From contig MU839124.1 in NCBI GenBank assembly GCA_030685235.1, positions 265,305 through 329,304 on the forward strand: a DNA stretch of 64,000 bases, written 5' to 3'. Shown here piece after piece: positions 40,353 to 51,466 of the stretch. Position 1 is the first letter of the stretch. The number at the start of each line of letters is the position of its first letter. The position numbers and the translations under genes were made by a program. The notes under the pieces are model-generated. The model had not been told where the DNA came from. It made no database searches and saw nothing but the letters and a program-made list of their open reading frames with translations. The stretch is from Copromyces sp. CBS 386.78. Its lineage: Eukaryota > Ascomycota > Sordariomycetes > Sordariales > Sordariaceae.

Positions 40353-43300
40353 TTAGCGTCGACTAATTTATTTATAAATAATTTTTCTAAGTTAAATTTA
40401 TAAATGTAAATATAATTTATAAAAATAGAAGGGTTGAAAAATACTTTATAGCGGGCTTTTAACCGGTCGTCGTTTATATCCTTCAATATATCTTCTAATT
40501 TCCTATTTAAAGTATTAGGACGGATTTAAAGAATACCCGGCCTATATTTAATAATAAAATTAAATTCAAATAAGAAATTAAATTACCGTATATACTACGG
40601 TATAAGTTTCTTATTTTCCGTAAAAGTTTATAAGCCTTTATAGTCGGTTAGGATTTTAAACGGTTTTTAAATGCCCTACAATTCCGGTCCCTATTCTTCT
40701 AAAACTTTAATAATTATAAATAATTCTTTATTATAAATATTGTAATTATATTCTACGGCGGAATATTGCTATAAACAATATATAGTTAAATATAAAATAT
40801 TCTCGTTATTGTACTAAAATAATATACTACCTACAGCCTAATTAAAAGTATTAGTTTCGATTACGGTTAAACGGAATTAGTCGTAAATTCGAAGGACAGG
40901 ACCCGTAATAAAAATTTTCTTTAATTCTTTAAAAGCTCTCTAATAATTTTCTATTTAACGCTATTCGGCTAATTTCTTCGTAAAGTTATATAGCGGAGTA
41001 ACTATAATCGAAAAGTATTAAATAAAGCGCTAATAGAAATTTATAAATTTTAAAAACATTTGGAACTAGCGTTTTAATTATAGGGCTTCCTATTTAATAA
41101 CGGCTTTTACCTTTATAAAGTCTATTTTTATACCCCTTAGTATAATAAAAAGGCTTAAATATTTCGTACGGGTAATATCGAATTTATATTTATCGATATT
41201 TAATTAAAAGTTAGTATTAATTATTCTTCTAAGGACTTCGTCTATATAAGCGGTATATTCTTCTATATTTTTAGAATAAACGAAGATATTATTTAAGTAC
41301 GTTATTATATAAATATTTAAAATATTATATAATATATCGTTAATATAATTTTAAAACGTATTAAATATACTTTAAAAGCCGAAAGGAAGGATTAATAATT
41401 TATAGAAATTAAAATATATAATAAAAGCGGTTAACTATTTATAGCCTTTCTAAATACAGATTCGGTTAAAAACGGCGATAATATTTAATTTAATAAAGAT
41501 TTTAATACAGTAAATAATATTAAGAATTTCCTTAATTAGTAGAAGTAGGTACCGTATTTTAAATATAATATTATTAATACTATAGTAATTAATATAAATA
41601 TAAATACCCCCGCTAGGCTTATTTATAAGGAATAAGGGTAAAGCTATTTAGGATTGGGAAGGTCTAATAAAACCGTTCTCTAACTAACCGTCGATTTATT
41701 TTTTAACGATAATTACTTTTATAGGTAAAACCAATTAATAGCGGACGTTCGGCGGCTTTTCCCCTAACGTAAATTCGATCTTATAATTATATATTCGATA
41801 GGGCGGAAATTTATTCGCTTTCTTAATATAGAAAGCGTTAATCTTTTTCTAATACTTATATAGGAATTTAAACTTAATTTCCTCATTAGTTTTCGAAGGT
41901 CGGTTAATTTTTTTATAAAACGTTAATACATTTTCCTCTGTAATTTTTATAATAATAACTTCGTATATAAGCGTATTTATATTTAGGTCGCTTATAAGAA
42001 TAGTAATTCGGGCAATTTTAATAGCTACTAATTCTTTTTAATTTACGTCCCCTACGTATACGTCGATAAATTTGTAGAAGCGCTTTAGGAAGCGGTCCTT
42101 ATACTATTTACTTTTATTGTTTATAATATTTTAGACTATATTTTTAATAAAGTCATTATAAATACTAATCTTATAATAGGTAGCTAATTGGTAAATTTCT
42201 ATATAATTTGTAAAGTAAGGTTATAAATTATACGTTTCGTATAGGAAATTAAAAGCGGTAGTATTAATATTATATATATTTTAAACGTTAATTTATCCTT
42301 CGATTATTTTAAAACGCCTCGTAATTAAATGAGTAATACCGGGGGAACTCTTTACGCTTTTTACTTTTCTATAAGGTAGTATAAATATAAAAAGTTCTAC
42401 TATTTATTTTAATACGTTATAGTTTAATAAAGTTACGTTTCTAGTAAATCCTTTAATAGGAAGTTTAAAACGGTATAAAAGGAAGTTGCGGCGGTATAAT
42501 TATACCTTGTATTTTGAATAAAGATTCTTGTTAATTTTGTAAAATTTATAAAAATTATAAATTTTACTTTTAAGGCGGCTTTCGTAAGGCTTATAATAGG
42601 GCGGCGGTATAGAAGATTCGTAGGGTTCGTAATAGGGGGGTAGAATAGAAATAGAGTCGTTCTCTAGTAATAATTTTAATATTTGAATATTACTACGTTC
42701 CGGTCCGTTATAGGGGAAGCGGTCTTAAAACTATAATAGCCTTAATATATTTTAGCGAAGTAATAGCAATTTGCCCTACCGGTAGTCCTATTGATATTCT
42801 TATTAGTATAAGAGCGTTATAGAGTTAGAATTGGCTTCTAATAATAATTCTAGACTTTAGTAATAGTAATCTACCTTACCGATAGTTTTATCGATATTCT
42901 TATTAATAGTTTTGGGGTAGTATTTTAAATTTTAAAATTCTTTTAAATTTTAATAATAGTAATTTATTCTACCAGTAATTTTATTAATATTCCTATTAAT
43001 AGTCCCGGGGTAATATTCTAAATTCTAGAATTATTTTAAATTTTAATAAAGTAGTAATTAATCCCCTAAAGTCTAATATTCTATTAAATTTTAATGAGGT
43101 AGTAGTTTCGGCAATTAAATATTGTTATATATAAGTCCTTTTATAGGGATTGGGTATTAATCCTTTAGAATTTAATATTTTAATAGATTTTAGTAAGGTA
43201 GTAGTTTCGACGGTTAAATATTACTACGTATAAGTCCTTCTATAGGAATTAGGACCGAACGATTTACTAAACCGCCTTTTATCCAGCTAATATAATTATT

Positions 43301-45772
43301 TATTTTAAATAAAAGCCCTAATATCTTTAGGATATTTAATAATATTCTTTTATCCTATTCGTTTACCCTCGCTGTATAAAATTAGTAATATAAATTATTA
43401 AGAGAGCGGTTTTATATATTAAGGGCGTTCCGTAGGGAAATAAGGAGATCCGATAGGAGGTATCAATTAACGTACAAATTAATAAACTAGACCTTCCCTT
43501 TTATTTAAAAAATATATACTTCGTATTTTCTAAATTAGGGTAATCCTAAAATAATAAGGTAGTTAGGAGAAATATTATAAATTAGGAACGTAATATTTTT
43601 TAAATAATAATTAATATGAAGGCTCGTTGTAAATCCTTTAGTAATAAGCCCTTTTATAATATTATTAGCGAGAATTAGTTTTTTAGGTTCTAAGAATTTA
43701 AATATAGCGAATTTATTTTTCTTTATAAAAGAACGGTTAATAAAAGTAAACGTTATATAATTATTATCGACGAAAGTTATATAATAAATTTTGTACGGTC
43801 CGAAGGATAGATAAGAGGAAAGGAATAATAAATTTTAACGGAAATTATTTAATAAATTAATAACGATTATTTCTAGATTTTTAAGCGGCTCCTTCCTTTT
43901 ATTTGTAGACCTTTCTCGCCTTTATAAGCAACTATTTATAAGGTTTAATTATTTCCCTAATTATTATTTATATTATTATTATAATATTTTTTACTTTCGT
44001 CTTCTTTTCTAGCGTTTATAGTACGGAAATTTATATTATTACTATACCCTCGCTAACCGGCCGTTGGAAAATTAATATTAATATTATTATTATTATTAAT
44101 ATTCTTAGTATTTTAATTAGAATTTTTACCTCCCCGGCCTCTTCTACCTCTTCCTCGGCTACTTCAGCCTCCTTTATTACTTCTTCGGCCCCCCCTATTA
44201 CCGGTTTAAGGGTTACGATCGCCGTAATTAATACTATTATAGTAATTCCTTATAATATACCTTTTTTTTCTATATTTATAATATAAGTTATTTTTATTCT
44301 AATATTTAATAACGCTACTATAAATAGTACGTAAAATATAAATAATATTAAAGTCTATAATATCGCCTCCTTTACTAACAGTTTTTTTCGAATTATTATT
44401 AGAATTCGAATTGGAAATCTTACCGGTAGCGGATTTAAACTTATAATCGTCGTCCTTAATATTACATACGAAATTATAATAGAATAATAATTATTTTTTA
44501 AAATCGTCTTTAGTAAGGAAGGTTCGTTAATAAGTAAAGGAAGTACGAAATTTCTAGGAGATTTTATTCCGTAGGTAATATACTTTTATAATATTATTTA
44601 AATTATAGTAATTAACGGTTTTAACGTACTCTATTTCAAAATCAGCGAAAAAACAGTTTCCCTATTTAAATTCGTTAAATTTTCGGGTAGTATTTAAGCG
44701 TAAATCCGTATTATTATAACAAATATCTAAGAAGGATAAGAATTCGATACTTATTTTCCATTATTAAACTTTAGAATTATTAGGGTTTATAAGGATTTTC
44801 TAAATATTTTTATCGATTAACATAATTATTTTAAGGCTAAGTAAGTAATTTGTATAAACGATTTTAATCTTTTCGTCAGGGAATTTAATAATATTTAAAA
44901 TTTAAATAGAAAAGATACGGCTTTTCTACGTTAAATATACTTTATTATATTTAATATAATCCTTCTAAATAGCTATAAAGGGTTTAGGGTCCGGGAAAAG
45001 CGGCTTCTAATACCCTACTATACCTATACTACTATCTATACTAATTTAGGTAGTATAATAATTCTATTAATTTATAGCGAAAATAGCTTATATTTCTTAA
45101 GCGAAGCTTTGTATATTATTAAATTCGGTATAAATTTAATAAAATTCTTCCTAAATTTAGTAAAGGTCCTTTAAAATTTATTTACATTTATTAAAAATAT
45201 TAGTATATTATTCTTTTTTAAATTAGAATTTAGATTAAAAGTTCCGAAATTCTTCAATAGCAATAGTAAGACAATAATTAAATACCTTAATTATTCGGGT
45301 AATAAGGTTAATAATTATTTGAAATATTTTTCCTTTAATTAGGCCGAAGGAATTAATAAGAGTATTATAATAAATAAATTTAACTTTCGCCGAATATTAA
45401 ATAATAATTATAATAAGAATTATAACCGTATTAGTATAAAGGAGGCCGCTTAAAGCTACTAAGTAGATTTCTTCGTCAATAGGAGGGTTAAAGCTTTCTA
45501 TTAGTATTCCTAAACTCTCCAACTCATCGGTATAGTCTAATACATCGGATACTTCAACGTCGTCGTTTATAATATATTCCAATAATTAAATTTATTATAG
45601 GGCGTTTAAGAAGATACCTTTATTTATAATAATATTATTATTATTTAAAATTATAAATTCGGGCCTTCGTAGCCTCTTATTCTCTAGCGACTAGTAGCGT
45701 CGCTTAATTGTATTAAATAACGTACATTTAAAAAAATATATATTCACAATATAATAATTAAATATAATTAAT
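40353..45772 (-). pseudogene. Element B gag-pol right of the LINE, RIP-mutated
   Basis: This aligns by eye with element A: 40353-40730 matches about 12770-13130, and the rest matches about 16800-21770. It includes the reverse-transcriptase core at 41255-41320. Differences from A are mostly transitions. A 61-codon minus-strand frame at 45397-45582 falls in the gag region and is a remnant, not a gene. The part of B's pol left of the LINE (31788-33562) matches about 10983-12765 of A, the integrase side. Confidence 0.75.
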
Positions 45773-46117
45773 TATTATGGGGTAAAGCGAACGTTAAATA
45801 TTTATAAAGATATTTATAATTGTATAAAGAAGAGGAAATTATTTAGGGGAGCCCTAATAGCTATTTATATATAGTAAGCATATAGCCTATATAGCCTAAT
45901 TATCCTATAGATTATCCTATAGGCTGGTGTAATCTATACAGCCTTGGTAATAGGGGTAGGCTGACAACCGCAGCTAGTTAAATGTTAAATGCGTTTAGCC
46001 GCATCTACTGTGCTGGGTCTCTACAACCAATTAGAGCATGCTATTAACCCGGCAACTATTGCCGTGGTGAAGGTAGCGATATAGGACGGTTAGTTAGTTA
46101 TAGATAACCCTGTGACA
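45773..46117 (-). repeat. Element B right LTR (5' LTR), about 345 bp
   Basis: It starts TATTATGG and ends AACCCTGTGACA. The outer half is better preserved (GCATCTACTGTGCTGGGTC, GCCGTGGTGAAGGTAGCG) than the inner half. It is slightly shorter than the 357-bp LTRs of element A owing to a small internal deletion in the CATCCTATA repeat. Confidence 0.85.
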
Positions 46118-46500
46118 AGATAGAGTTGGCTATAAAAGATTAGGAAGAGGATAATCCGGGTAAATAATAGTCCGTTTCTAATAAGAGGATTATAGTTATT
46201 TATATCGTCTTAAAGTGTTAGAATACTCTAATAACTAAAAAGAAGGATATAGTTATTAAATCTTTTAAAAATAATGGTATATATATTCTTCTAAATGGTA
46301 GCGAGAATTACTTCGTTAATATTAAAGAGATTGATTGGGAAACTATCGACTAGCGTAATTAGGAGAATACTATTAATATTATAATAGGGATTAACGATTT
46401 TGAAAATATCCTTGTTGTTGAATATAATGGTATTGTTTACGAATTATAAATAGAGGAGAGGATAAGGTCTAGTTATAACTAATTTAAGAAGGCAAAATTA
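46118..46500 (+). pseudogene. DDE_1 (pogo-like) transposase, C-terminal part
   Basis: It directly continues the gene broken at 6255. The plus strand reads KRIIVIYIVLK, KKKDIVIKSFKNNGIYILL and NGSENYFVNIKEID. This fits the conserved C-terminus of fungal pogo-like transposases, where K-R...V-x-x-A-W is followed by a S-F-K/E-x-x-G-I block and D-G-S-E-D...I-K-G-I-D. Stops are fewer than in the N-terminal half. It ends in a Glu/Lys-rich stretch near 46.5 kb. Confidence 0.7.
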
Positions 46501-46607
46501 AAAGATTGGTATAAATAACACAATTTATTAATATTAAGGAATAAAGACAGCTTTATCTAGCAGTTAAAGTAGTATAACTAATAATACTAGCAACCAGAGC
46601 AACCAAT

Positions 46608-46740
46608 AATTTAGATTTATTACTAGATTTATTACTAGATTTATTACTAGATTTATTACCAACAATCTAATTTACTAGTAGTTATACTAGCAATCTAATT
46701 TACTAGTAGTTATACTAGTAGTCTAAATAATAAATAACTT
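46608..46740. repeat. Short tandem repeats in element C
   Basis: About four copies of a 12-bp unit (TTTATTACTAGA) are followed by about two and a half copies of a longer unit containing CTAATTTACTAGTAGTTA. Neither is CRISPR-like; units are short and adjacent. Confidence 0.75.
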
Positions 46741-46744
46741 AAAG

Positions 46745-47090
46745 TTCGTTATCGTTAGAAGAACCGCCATCGTCCCACTCAACGATATTAATGTAAATAT
46801 AAGCAATACCCTTAGTTTCCTGCCACTAGCGTACTATCTCCAACCGGTTGTCCTAGTTATAATAATGTTTACCTAGTTTAATTATATAATAGTAAATATT
46901 ATTAGTATTCTTAAGTCTAACTTCAAATTCGATTTTTTTACGGCTTTTATTACGAACCTAGCTAAAGTAAGTACGTTTAACTATATCTATAAGGGTAAGG
47001 CCTTCTAGCACGTTGGGAGATAAGGGTATTCGCGGGATAATAATGTAGTTGGTATATTTAATGAATTGCTAGGAGTTTAGGTAGTTGTTT
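46745..47090 (-). pseudogene. Coding-like stretch on the opposite strand within element C
   Basis: The minus strand reads with only a few RIP-type stops: FIKYTNYIIIPRIPLSPNVL, EGLTLIDIVKRTYFS, then EFEVRLKNTNNIYYYIIKL, and ends near YINIVEWDDGGSS. The balanced amino acid mix suggests a former gene rather than noise. I recognise no family. It lies downstream of, and opposite to, the transposase half-gene, so it may be an accessory gene of element C or a captured host fragment. Confidence 0.4.
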
Positions 47091-47214
47091 ATTACGTTTA
47101 GGATAAGGTAGTTAGTAATAGTCTTAATACTAAGGGTTTATTTATTTATAAACGAGATCGATTTCGCCTAAAATTAACTTCTATTTGGTTGCTATGGCTG
47201 GATTGCTGGAGTTT

Positions 47215-47470
47215 CGTTGTAGGGGATGGTTATAGGGGGAAAGAAAGGATAGGGGAAAAGATAGGGGAAAAGATAGGGCACTAGAAGAATTGAATTTATA
47301 GTGCTCCGGGCTCTCCAGCTATCTCCCCCACTGTTTTTTGCGGGCATAAAAAGCACATATTCGTGCAGTATGCTTGTAGATTCTGCCTGATTTCCTTGGA
47401 ACCTAAAACCGGATCTCCCGAGTCCCTACGGTAGGTAGTTGAGTATTCCGGTTTTATTCTGTACAGATTT
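47215..47470 (-). repeat. Right copy of the inverted repeat flanking the AT-rich block
   Basis: Read on the minus strand it repeats 4426-4640: CTACCGTAGGGA, CGGGAGATCCGGTTTTAGGT, GGCAGAATCTACAAGCATAC, and inward the CCCCTAT-rich stretch (AGGGGAAAAGATAGGGGAAA on the plus strand). It marks the right edge of the mutated block. The minus-strand frame 47296-47583 that runs through it is probably not a gene. Confidence 0.55.
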
Positions 47471-48238
47471 GAGAACCTTGGAGGCCACTCTTGGCCCTGC
47501 CCCGGACGCACCTGCCTTCTCGCCCTCCGGACCTCCGAATGTTCCATCAACCGGTTGCACCTGCCTTGTTTTTCTGCCCGCATACTAGGTAACGTTGTGG
47601 ATTTAAATTAGCAGACTGTCACATTCAAGTTCTTCTCATGTACAATGCATTTTCCTCTTACATTGTCCGAGCTTCCTGTGCCGTCTTATCTTTCCCAGAT
47701 GCCATCACCAAGTCACCCAGACACCGGTTGAACGTCGACGCAATGCGTAACTGGCCACCTCTACCCACTTTCAACCCTCGTCCTTGGCAAAATTTGTCCA
47801 TCTCGAGTAAGCTACAGACATGTTACTGCCTGTGATGGCTTGCCCTTTTGGCGATATCTCGCAGGTTGCGAGAATGATGTCCAAGTTGTTACCTGGATGA
47901 GTCGTCAGCGCAGCGGAGCGGACATCTTGCGAACTGCTTCTGCTCGCATGCCCAGCCTCATTGATTCCTACATTATGTAGGTTTATTACTACGGGCATGG
48001 TCTTTGCTATCAGGCAGTTGCCGTAAAGCACCAGGTTTTATTTGGGTGCTTTTGGCAGACTCAAAAGACCTCAGCCTCTCCCGTTCTTCTAGTTATTTCT
48101 CAACTCTTTATTCCTCGAAAATTCCAAGAAACACTTGGCTTGCCTTGCAAAAAGGTTTTGCTCCCTTCAGCCCGCTATTTTCAACGCTCGTTGCGAGAAA
48201 ACTACCACTTCGAACAAGCTCTCTTACACATCAACATC
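47471..48238. other. Intergenic region upstream of the RBR ligase gene
   Basis: Normal composition resumes here. The open frames are short and mutually overlapping, and I see no domain. It presumably contains the promoter and leader of the gene starting at 48239. Confidence 0.5.
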
Positions 48239-50654
48239 ATGAACGGAGAAGACGAATCAAACAAACCCGAACAAGCTCCTCTGGAAAGATTCCTACCAGA
48301 AGTTGCCAAGATCAACTCCAAGTGCAACATGAATGTAAGCGTTGCAAAAAAACTCCTCCCTTTATCTGTCTTGGTGTTATCGTTCTCGGCTCGGCGAGCA
48401 TAACTAACAAATTCTGTCCATGACATAGGATTCAACCGCCATGGAAACTCGCCAGATCTCGGGGGTTAGGGTCTTGTTTGGCCCTGGCATGGAGGTCCTT
48501 GAAGTTACCGAAACAACGATGACCAAATTTCCTTCCTATCATACGGAATGCAAAAGGGTCAACCTCTATTGGGACAGGCAGTGGTCCAACCACAGTATTA
48601 GAAGCGGGGATGCGTCAAGTCTTTTGACGATCCATAGTCTGTTTCTCTGCGGAGGAATCCAGGTCCGTGGCAAGCCGGTCACCACCCATTACTTTCCTCT
48701 CGGTCCCGGCTCCGGAACACTAGAGCTCTTGGAACTCCCTTCAAGTGTAACGGAGGAAGAAATCAAACGCCAGATTCCTCAGAAGCTTCTGGTTGGTGCA
48801 AAATGGTCTACAACGACCCCAAAGTGCAAGGACAGTGTTGTGAGTACTTTACTCACGGCATTAAAGCAGTTTGGCCGTATCAAAGATCACGATGTTGAGA
48901 CCTTGCCAACCATGATGCGGTTAACGGCCTTGTTCCAAAACGAGGAGGACGCCAGGAGAGCCGTCGAGGTTCTCAATCAGTCACCACTGCCAGTCAATCC
49001 GCAGCAGAAGTTGACAGCCAGACTGGGGTACGAAATGGAGATCAATGGTCCGGAAGAATGGGTCCAGAAAATTCCTGGACATCTTTTGAGCAGTGCCTCC
49101 GTTTTGAGAAGCATCCACCACATAAAGTATTCCTTGTCACTCGACGGCAAACTACGATTCAGCCTGAGAGGAGAAACCCATGAAGTACTCGTCGAGGTAA
49201 TGGGGTGGATACGCAAGCTCCCTGTCTCCGATCAAATCCACGAGAGAAGGCCAAGGTCCCAGGGCTCTACGACAACAGACAAGTGCTGTGCTATATGTTA
49301 TGATACGACAGAGTCACCCGTTATCACCAAGTGTAAGCATGTCTACTGTGGTGAATGCTTCTACAACATGGTCTCCAGCACCTTTTCAATTGGAAGCTCA
49401 AAAGACCGGGCCGTCTGTCAGGCGCCTAAACGATCGAATACCTCGACAGCACTTGACAAGTCCATCTGTGGCTGCACCCTCGGTCTCGATGAACTCCGAG
49501 AATTGCTAAAACCAAGTACCTACGAACGCCTCTTCATTGCCTCCTTCAAGTCCTACGTCCACCGCCATCCAGGCAAAATAAAAAACTGTCCAACTACCAA
49601 CTGCGACTACATCTACTTCGTCAGGGAGCACTACAACCAACCCAACCAGCACAGCGACAATCCCGCCACAGCACCGCACATTACCTGCCCCCATTGCCTT
49701 GCCAGCATTTGCATACGATGCCAGGAAGGCCACGCAGCCAGAGGCATGACATGCCTCGAGTTCCAAGATCACCTAGCACAGGGTGCACACTCGATGGCCC
49801 GCATCAAGGAAGAACAGGGCATCAAGAACTGCCCAACTTGTTCGACGTTCCTTGTTAAAGATGAAGGGTGTAACCACGTCACTTGTACTGTGTGTGATAC
49901 CCACATGTGCTGGAAGTGCTTGGAGGTGTTCACAGGTGACAATGCCGTGGATGACGTGTATAGGCATTTGAATGCGGTACATGGCCGGATCGATGATTAT
50001 CCTCCCGATGAGGATTATTATCGATATGATGATGAGGAGGAGAATGAGGATGATGACGACGATGATGATGATGACAGATGGGAGCGCCTTGGATATCTAC
50101 AGCGCGTGCGCGCGCTGGAATTCGAAGTCGAGCTTTTAAAACAAGGTGCTGCAGAACTGCGTGAGCGTCTGGAAAGAAGCGAGGAACAAATAAACAGGAT
50201 CATAGGGAATAATGCTGGCGCGGAATGGGTCGACGAAGGCCAAGGCGAAGAAGCGGATATCGGACAACAAGAGGATGACGGAGATGACGGTATTCGGGTT
50301 ACTCCAGAAGCGCGACGACAAGGCATATGGTTAGAGAGGGTGGCTTTGCATGAAAATCGGCAAATGAATGAGCCAGCACAACCTCATGAGCGGAGGGATG
50401 GGGAAGGGATTGATGACATTGCACCCTTTTTGAACTTTGAGCTTGCCTTTGAATCTTCTGCGTTTTGTCTAGGCATCTTTATGGCGTTCATTTTAGGCGT
50501 CTTTATGGCTGTCGTTTATCATCATGTTCGGCCTGCTGTTAGGCGGATTGTTGTCTGGTTTCGCGACATTTTATGGGTCTTGGTCATCCTCCTACTGTGG
50601 ATATTCGTCGTGATTTGCCGGTTGAAGAAATATGACGGTCAAAGGAGAGGATAG
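48239..50654 (+). CDS. RBR-type E3 ubiquitin ligase with C-terminal membrane segments
   Basis: Two exons, 48239-48334 and 48429-50654, give 773 aa. The 94-nt intron (GTAAGC...CATAG, branch TAACTAAC) is phase 0. RBR ligases take ubiquitin from an E2 onto a cysteine in their second RING and pass it to substrates. RING1 starts near residue 318 (CCAICYDTTESPVITKCKHV, CGECF). A BRcat/IBR domain follows (NCPTTNC, CPHCLASICIRCQEGH), then RING2/Rcat (CPTCSTFLVKDEGCNHVTC, CWKC), whose probable catalytic Cys is near residue 513 in GCNH. A region before RING1 (LLTALKQFGRIK...EDARRAVEVLN) looks like an RRM fold. After RING2 come an Asp-rich run, a coiled coil (RVRALEFEVELLKQGAAELR) and two hydrophobic segments (FCLGIFMAFILGVFMAVVYH and ILWVLVILLLWIFVVI), so it is probably membrane-bound. 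Substrate unknown. Confidence 0.85.
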
Positions 50655-51356
50655 CATATGTGTAGCTTCGAATCCTTCAGTTTAACATTCATTGTTTTAG
50701 CGTAATACATAGCCAGTTGGTCGGTCGAAATACATCTCTGTTACCCAAACACATATGTTTTACAGTTCCCAATGAGCTAGACACTCTTCAGGTTATGATT
50801 CGCCTCACTGTCTTCCCCTTAGCTACTGACGAGTACCCCAAGTGTTTTTGAGGTAGGCGGGGTCTTCAACAGGTAGAGGGATGGATTTCCTATCGAATAC
50901 ACAAGTAAAAGAAGTCTGAGAGAAATCGATCGAGTCTGAACACCATTATCACAGACTTTCCGATAACTATCTACCCATACACGACAGCTTGACTGTGGAA
51001 ACCCGATGTTTCTTTCTGCGTCGCTGCCGCAGCAGGTCCGCAGCCGCGGATCCCGAAGGCCAGGCTCTACCCGAACCCAGCTCAAATTCAAGTCCAAAAC
51101 CAGCATTCGGAAACAATTTCCATACCGCTGGCCACAACATCCAATCACTTTTTCCACTCTCACTCACATTCATTCTACTGTCTGTCACATCATATGTTGT
51201 TCGGTGGAACCATCGTCGAGTGTCCCATCAGACTCTCCCCCCCTATTGTAAAATCAACAACGGGGATTGAGCCAAGTGACCAGCCGGCCCCTCCAAAGCT
51301 GGGGTGCATAGGTTGAACAGTCGGGCATGATTTTTAACAATCAGCCATATCAATCA
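50655..51356. other. Intergenic region between the RBR gene and the tRNA
   Basis: It has overlapping frames of 73-114 codons on both strands around 50.8-51.3 kb, none with a recognisable domain or convincing splice structure. I support no gene here. Confidence 0.45.
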
Positions 51357-51456
51357 GCCCGATTAGCTCAGCTGGTTAGAGCGTCGTACTAATATCTTGT
51401 CTTTTCGAGATATCAAGTCCATGCGAAGGTCAACAGTTCAATCCTGTTATTGGGCA
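51357..51456 (+). tRNA. tRNA-Ile (anticodon AAU) with 26-nt intron
   Basis: A complete cloverleaf folds by eye. The acceptor stem is GCCCGAT with ATTGGGC, the D stem GCTC/GAGC, the anticodon stem TCGTA/TGCGA with loop CTAATAA, and the T stem AACAG/CTGTT with loop TTCAATC. The intron (51395-51420) starts one base 3' of the anticodon, the standard nuclear tRNA position. The anticodon AAU, read as inosine-AU after editing, decodes AUU/AUC/AUA as isoleucine. A run of six T residues just after the gene is the RNA polymerase III terminator. Box A and box B sequences lie in the D and T arms. Confidence 0.92.
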
Positions 51457-51458
51457 TT

Positions 51459-51466
51459 CTTTTTTC
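51459..51466 (+). terminator. RNA polymerase III terminator of tRNA-Ile
   Basis: A short T-rich run (CTTTTTT) immediately downstream of the discriminator base, as expected for Pol III genes. Confidence 0.7.

Larger units (their letters stand above)
6256..46117 (-). mobile_element. Element B: Ty3/Gypsy LTR retrotransposon, interrupted by R and a LINE
   Basis: The 5' LTR lies at the right (45773-46117). The 3' LTR lies at the left and is split into 6256-6542 and 31726-31787 by element R. Internal sequence runs 31788-33562 and from 40353 rightwards, with a LINE between. Removing the inserts leaves about 7.9 kb, the same as copy A. Flanks are GAGAT on the left and AGATA on the right, an AGAT overlap compatible with a 4-bp duplication. 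Pol motifs read on the minus strand. At 41255-41320 the reverse transcriptase core is recognisable with both Asp codons changed to Asn. Gag would lie near 44-45.7 kb. It inserted inside the transposase gene of element C. Confidence 0.85.
4641..47290. other. AT-rich, RIP-mutated block of nested transposons
   Basis: Composition changes abruptly near 4.64 kb and returns to normal near 47.3 kb. Between these points no long intact reading frame exists. Family motifs can still be read across stop codons that are explained by CAG/CAA to TAG/TAA or TGG to TAG/TAA changes. Repeat pairs inside the block differ almost only by C-to-T and G-to-A transitions. This is the hallmark of RIP, the premeiotic process of filamentous ascomycetes that mutates duplicated DNA. 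Such blocks are normally methylated, H3K9me3-marked heterochromatin (general knowledge). Stretches inside it without a separate entry are degenerate transposon DNA in which I see nothing more specific. Confidence 0.9.
4427..47470 (+). mobile_element. Outermost element C: pogo/Tigger-like DNA transposon, split by insertions
   Basis: Two half-genes on the plus strand (to 6255 and from 46118) join into one recognisable DDE_1/CENP-B-type transposase once Gypsy element B is removed. Inverted repeats lie just outside both halves. Without the inserts the element would be about 3.2 kb. The outer limits are uncertain because no TA dinucleotide duplication, typical of pogo-like elements, could be fixed. 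The 3' part also holds a short-period repeat (about 46608-46740) and a coding-like stretch on the opposite strand (about 46745-47090). Confidence 0.5.

Noticed and set aside
46608..46740. Possible CRISPR-like or origin iteron array
   Set aside because: Units are directly adjacent without spacers and the organism is a eukaryote; they are short tandem repeats inside a transposon.
4641..47290. The AT-rich block as a centromere or as a Starship-type giant element
   Set aside because: All recognisable parts are nested ordinary retro- and DNA transposons with their own duplications. No tyrosine-recombinase captain gene or cargo is visible, and 43 kb of nested repeats alone does not show centromere function.
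47296..47583. 95-codon minus-strand frame at the right border
   Set aside because: It runs across the inverted repeat; the matching part in the left copy does not keep the frame, and there is no domain.
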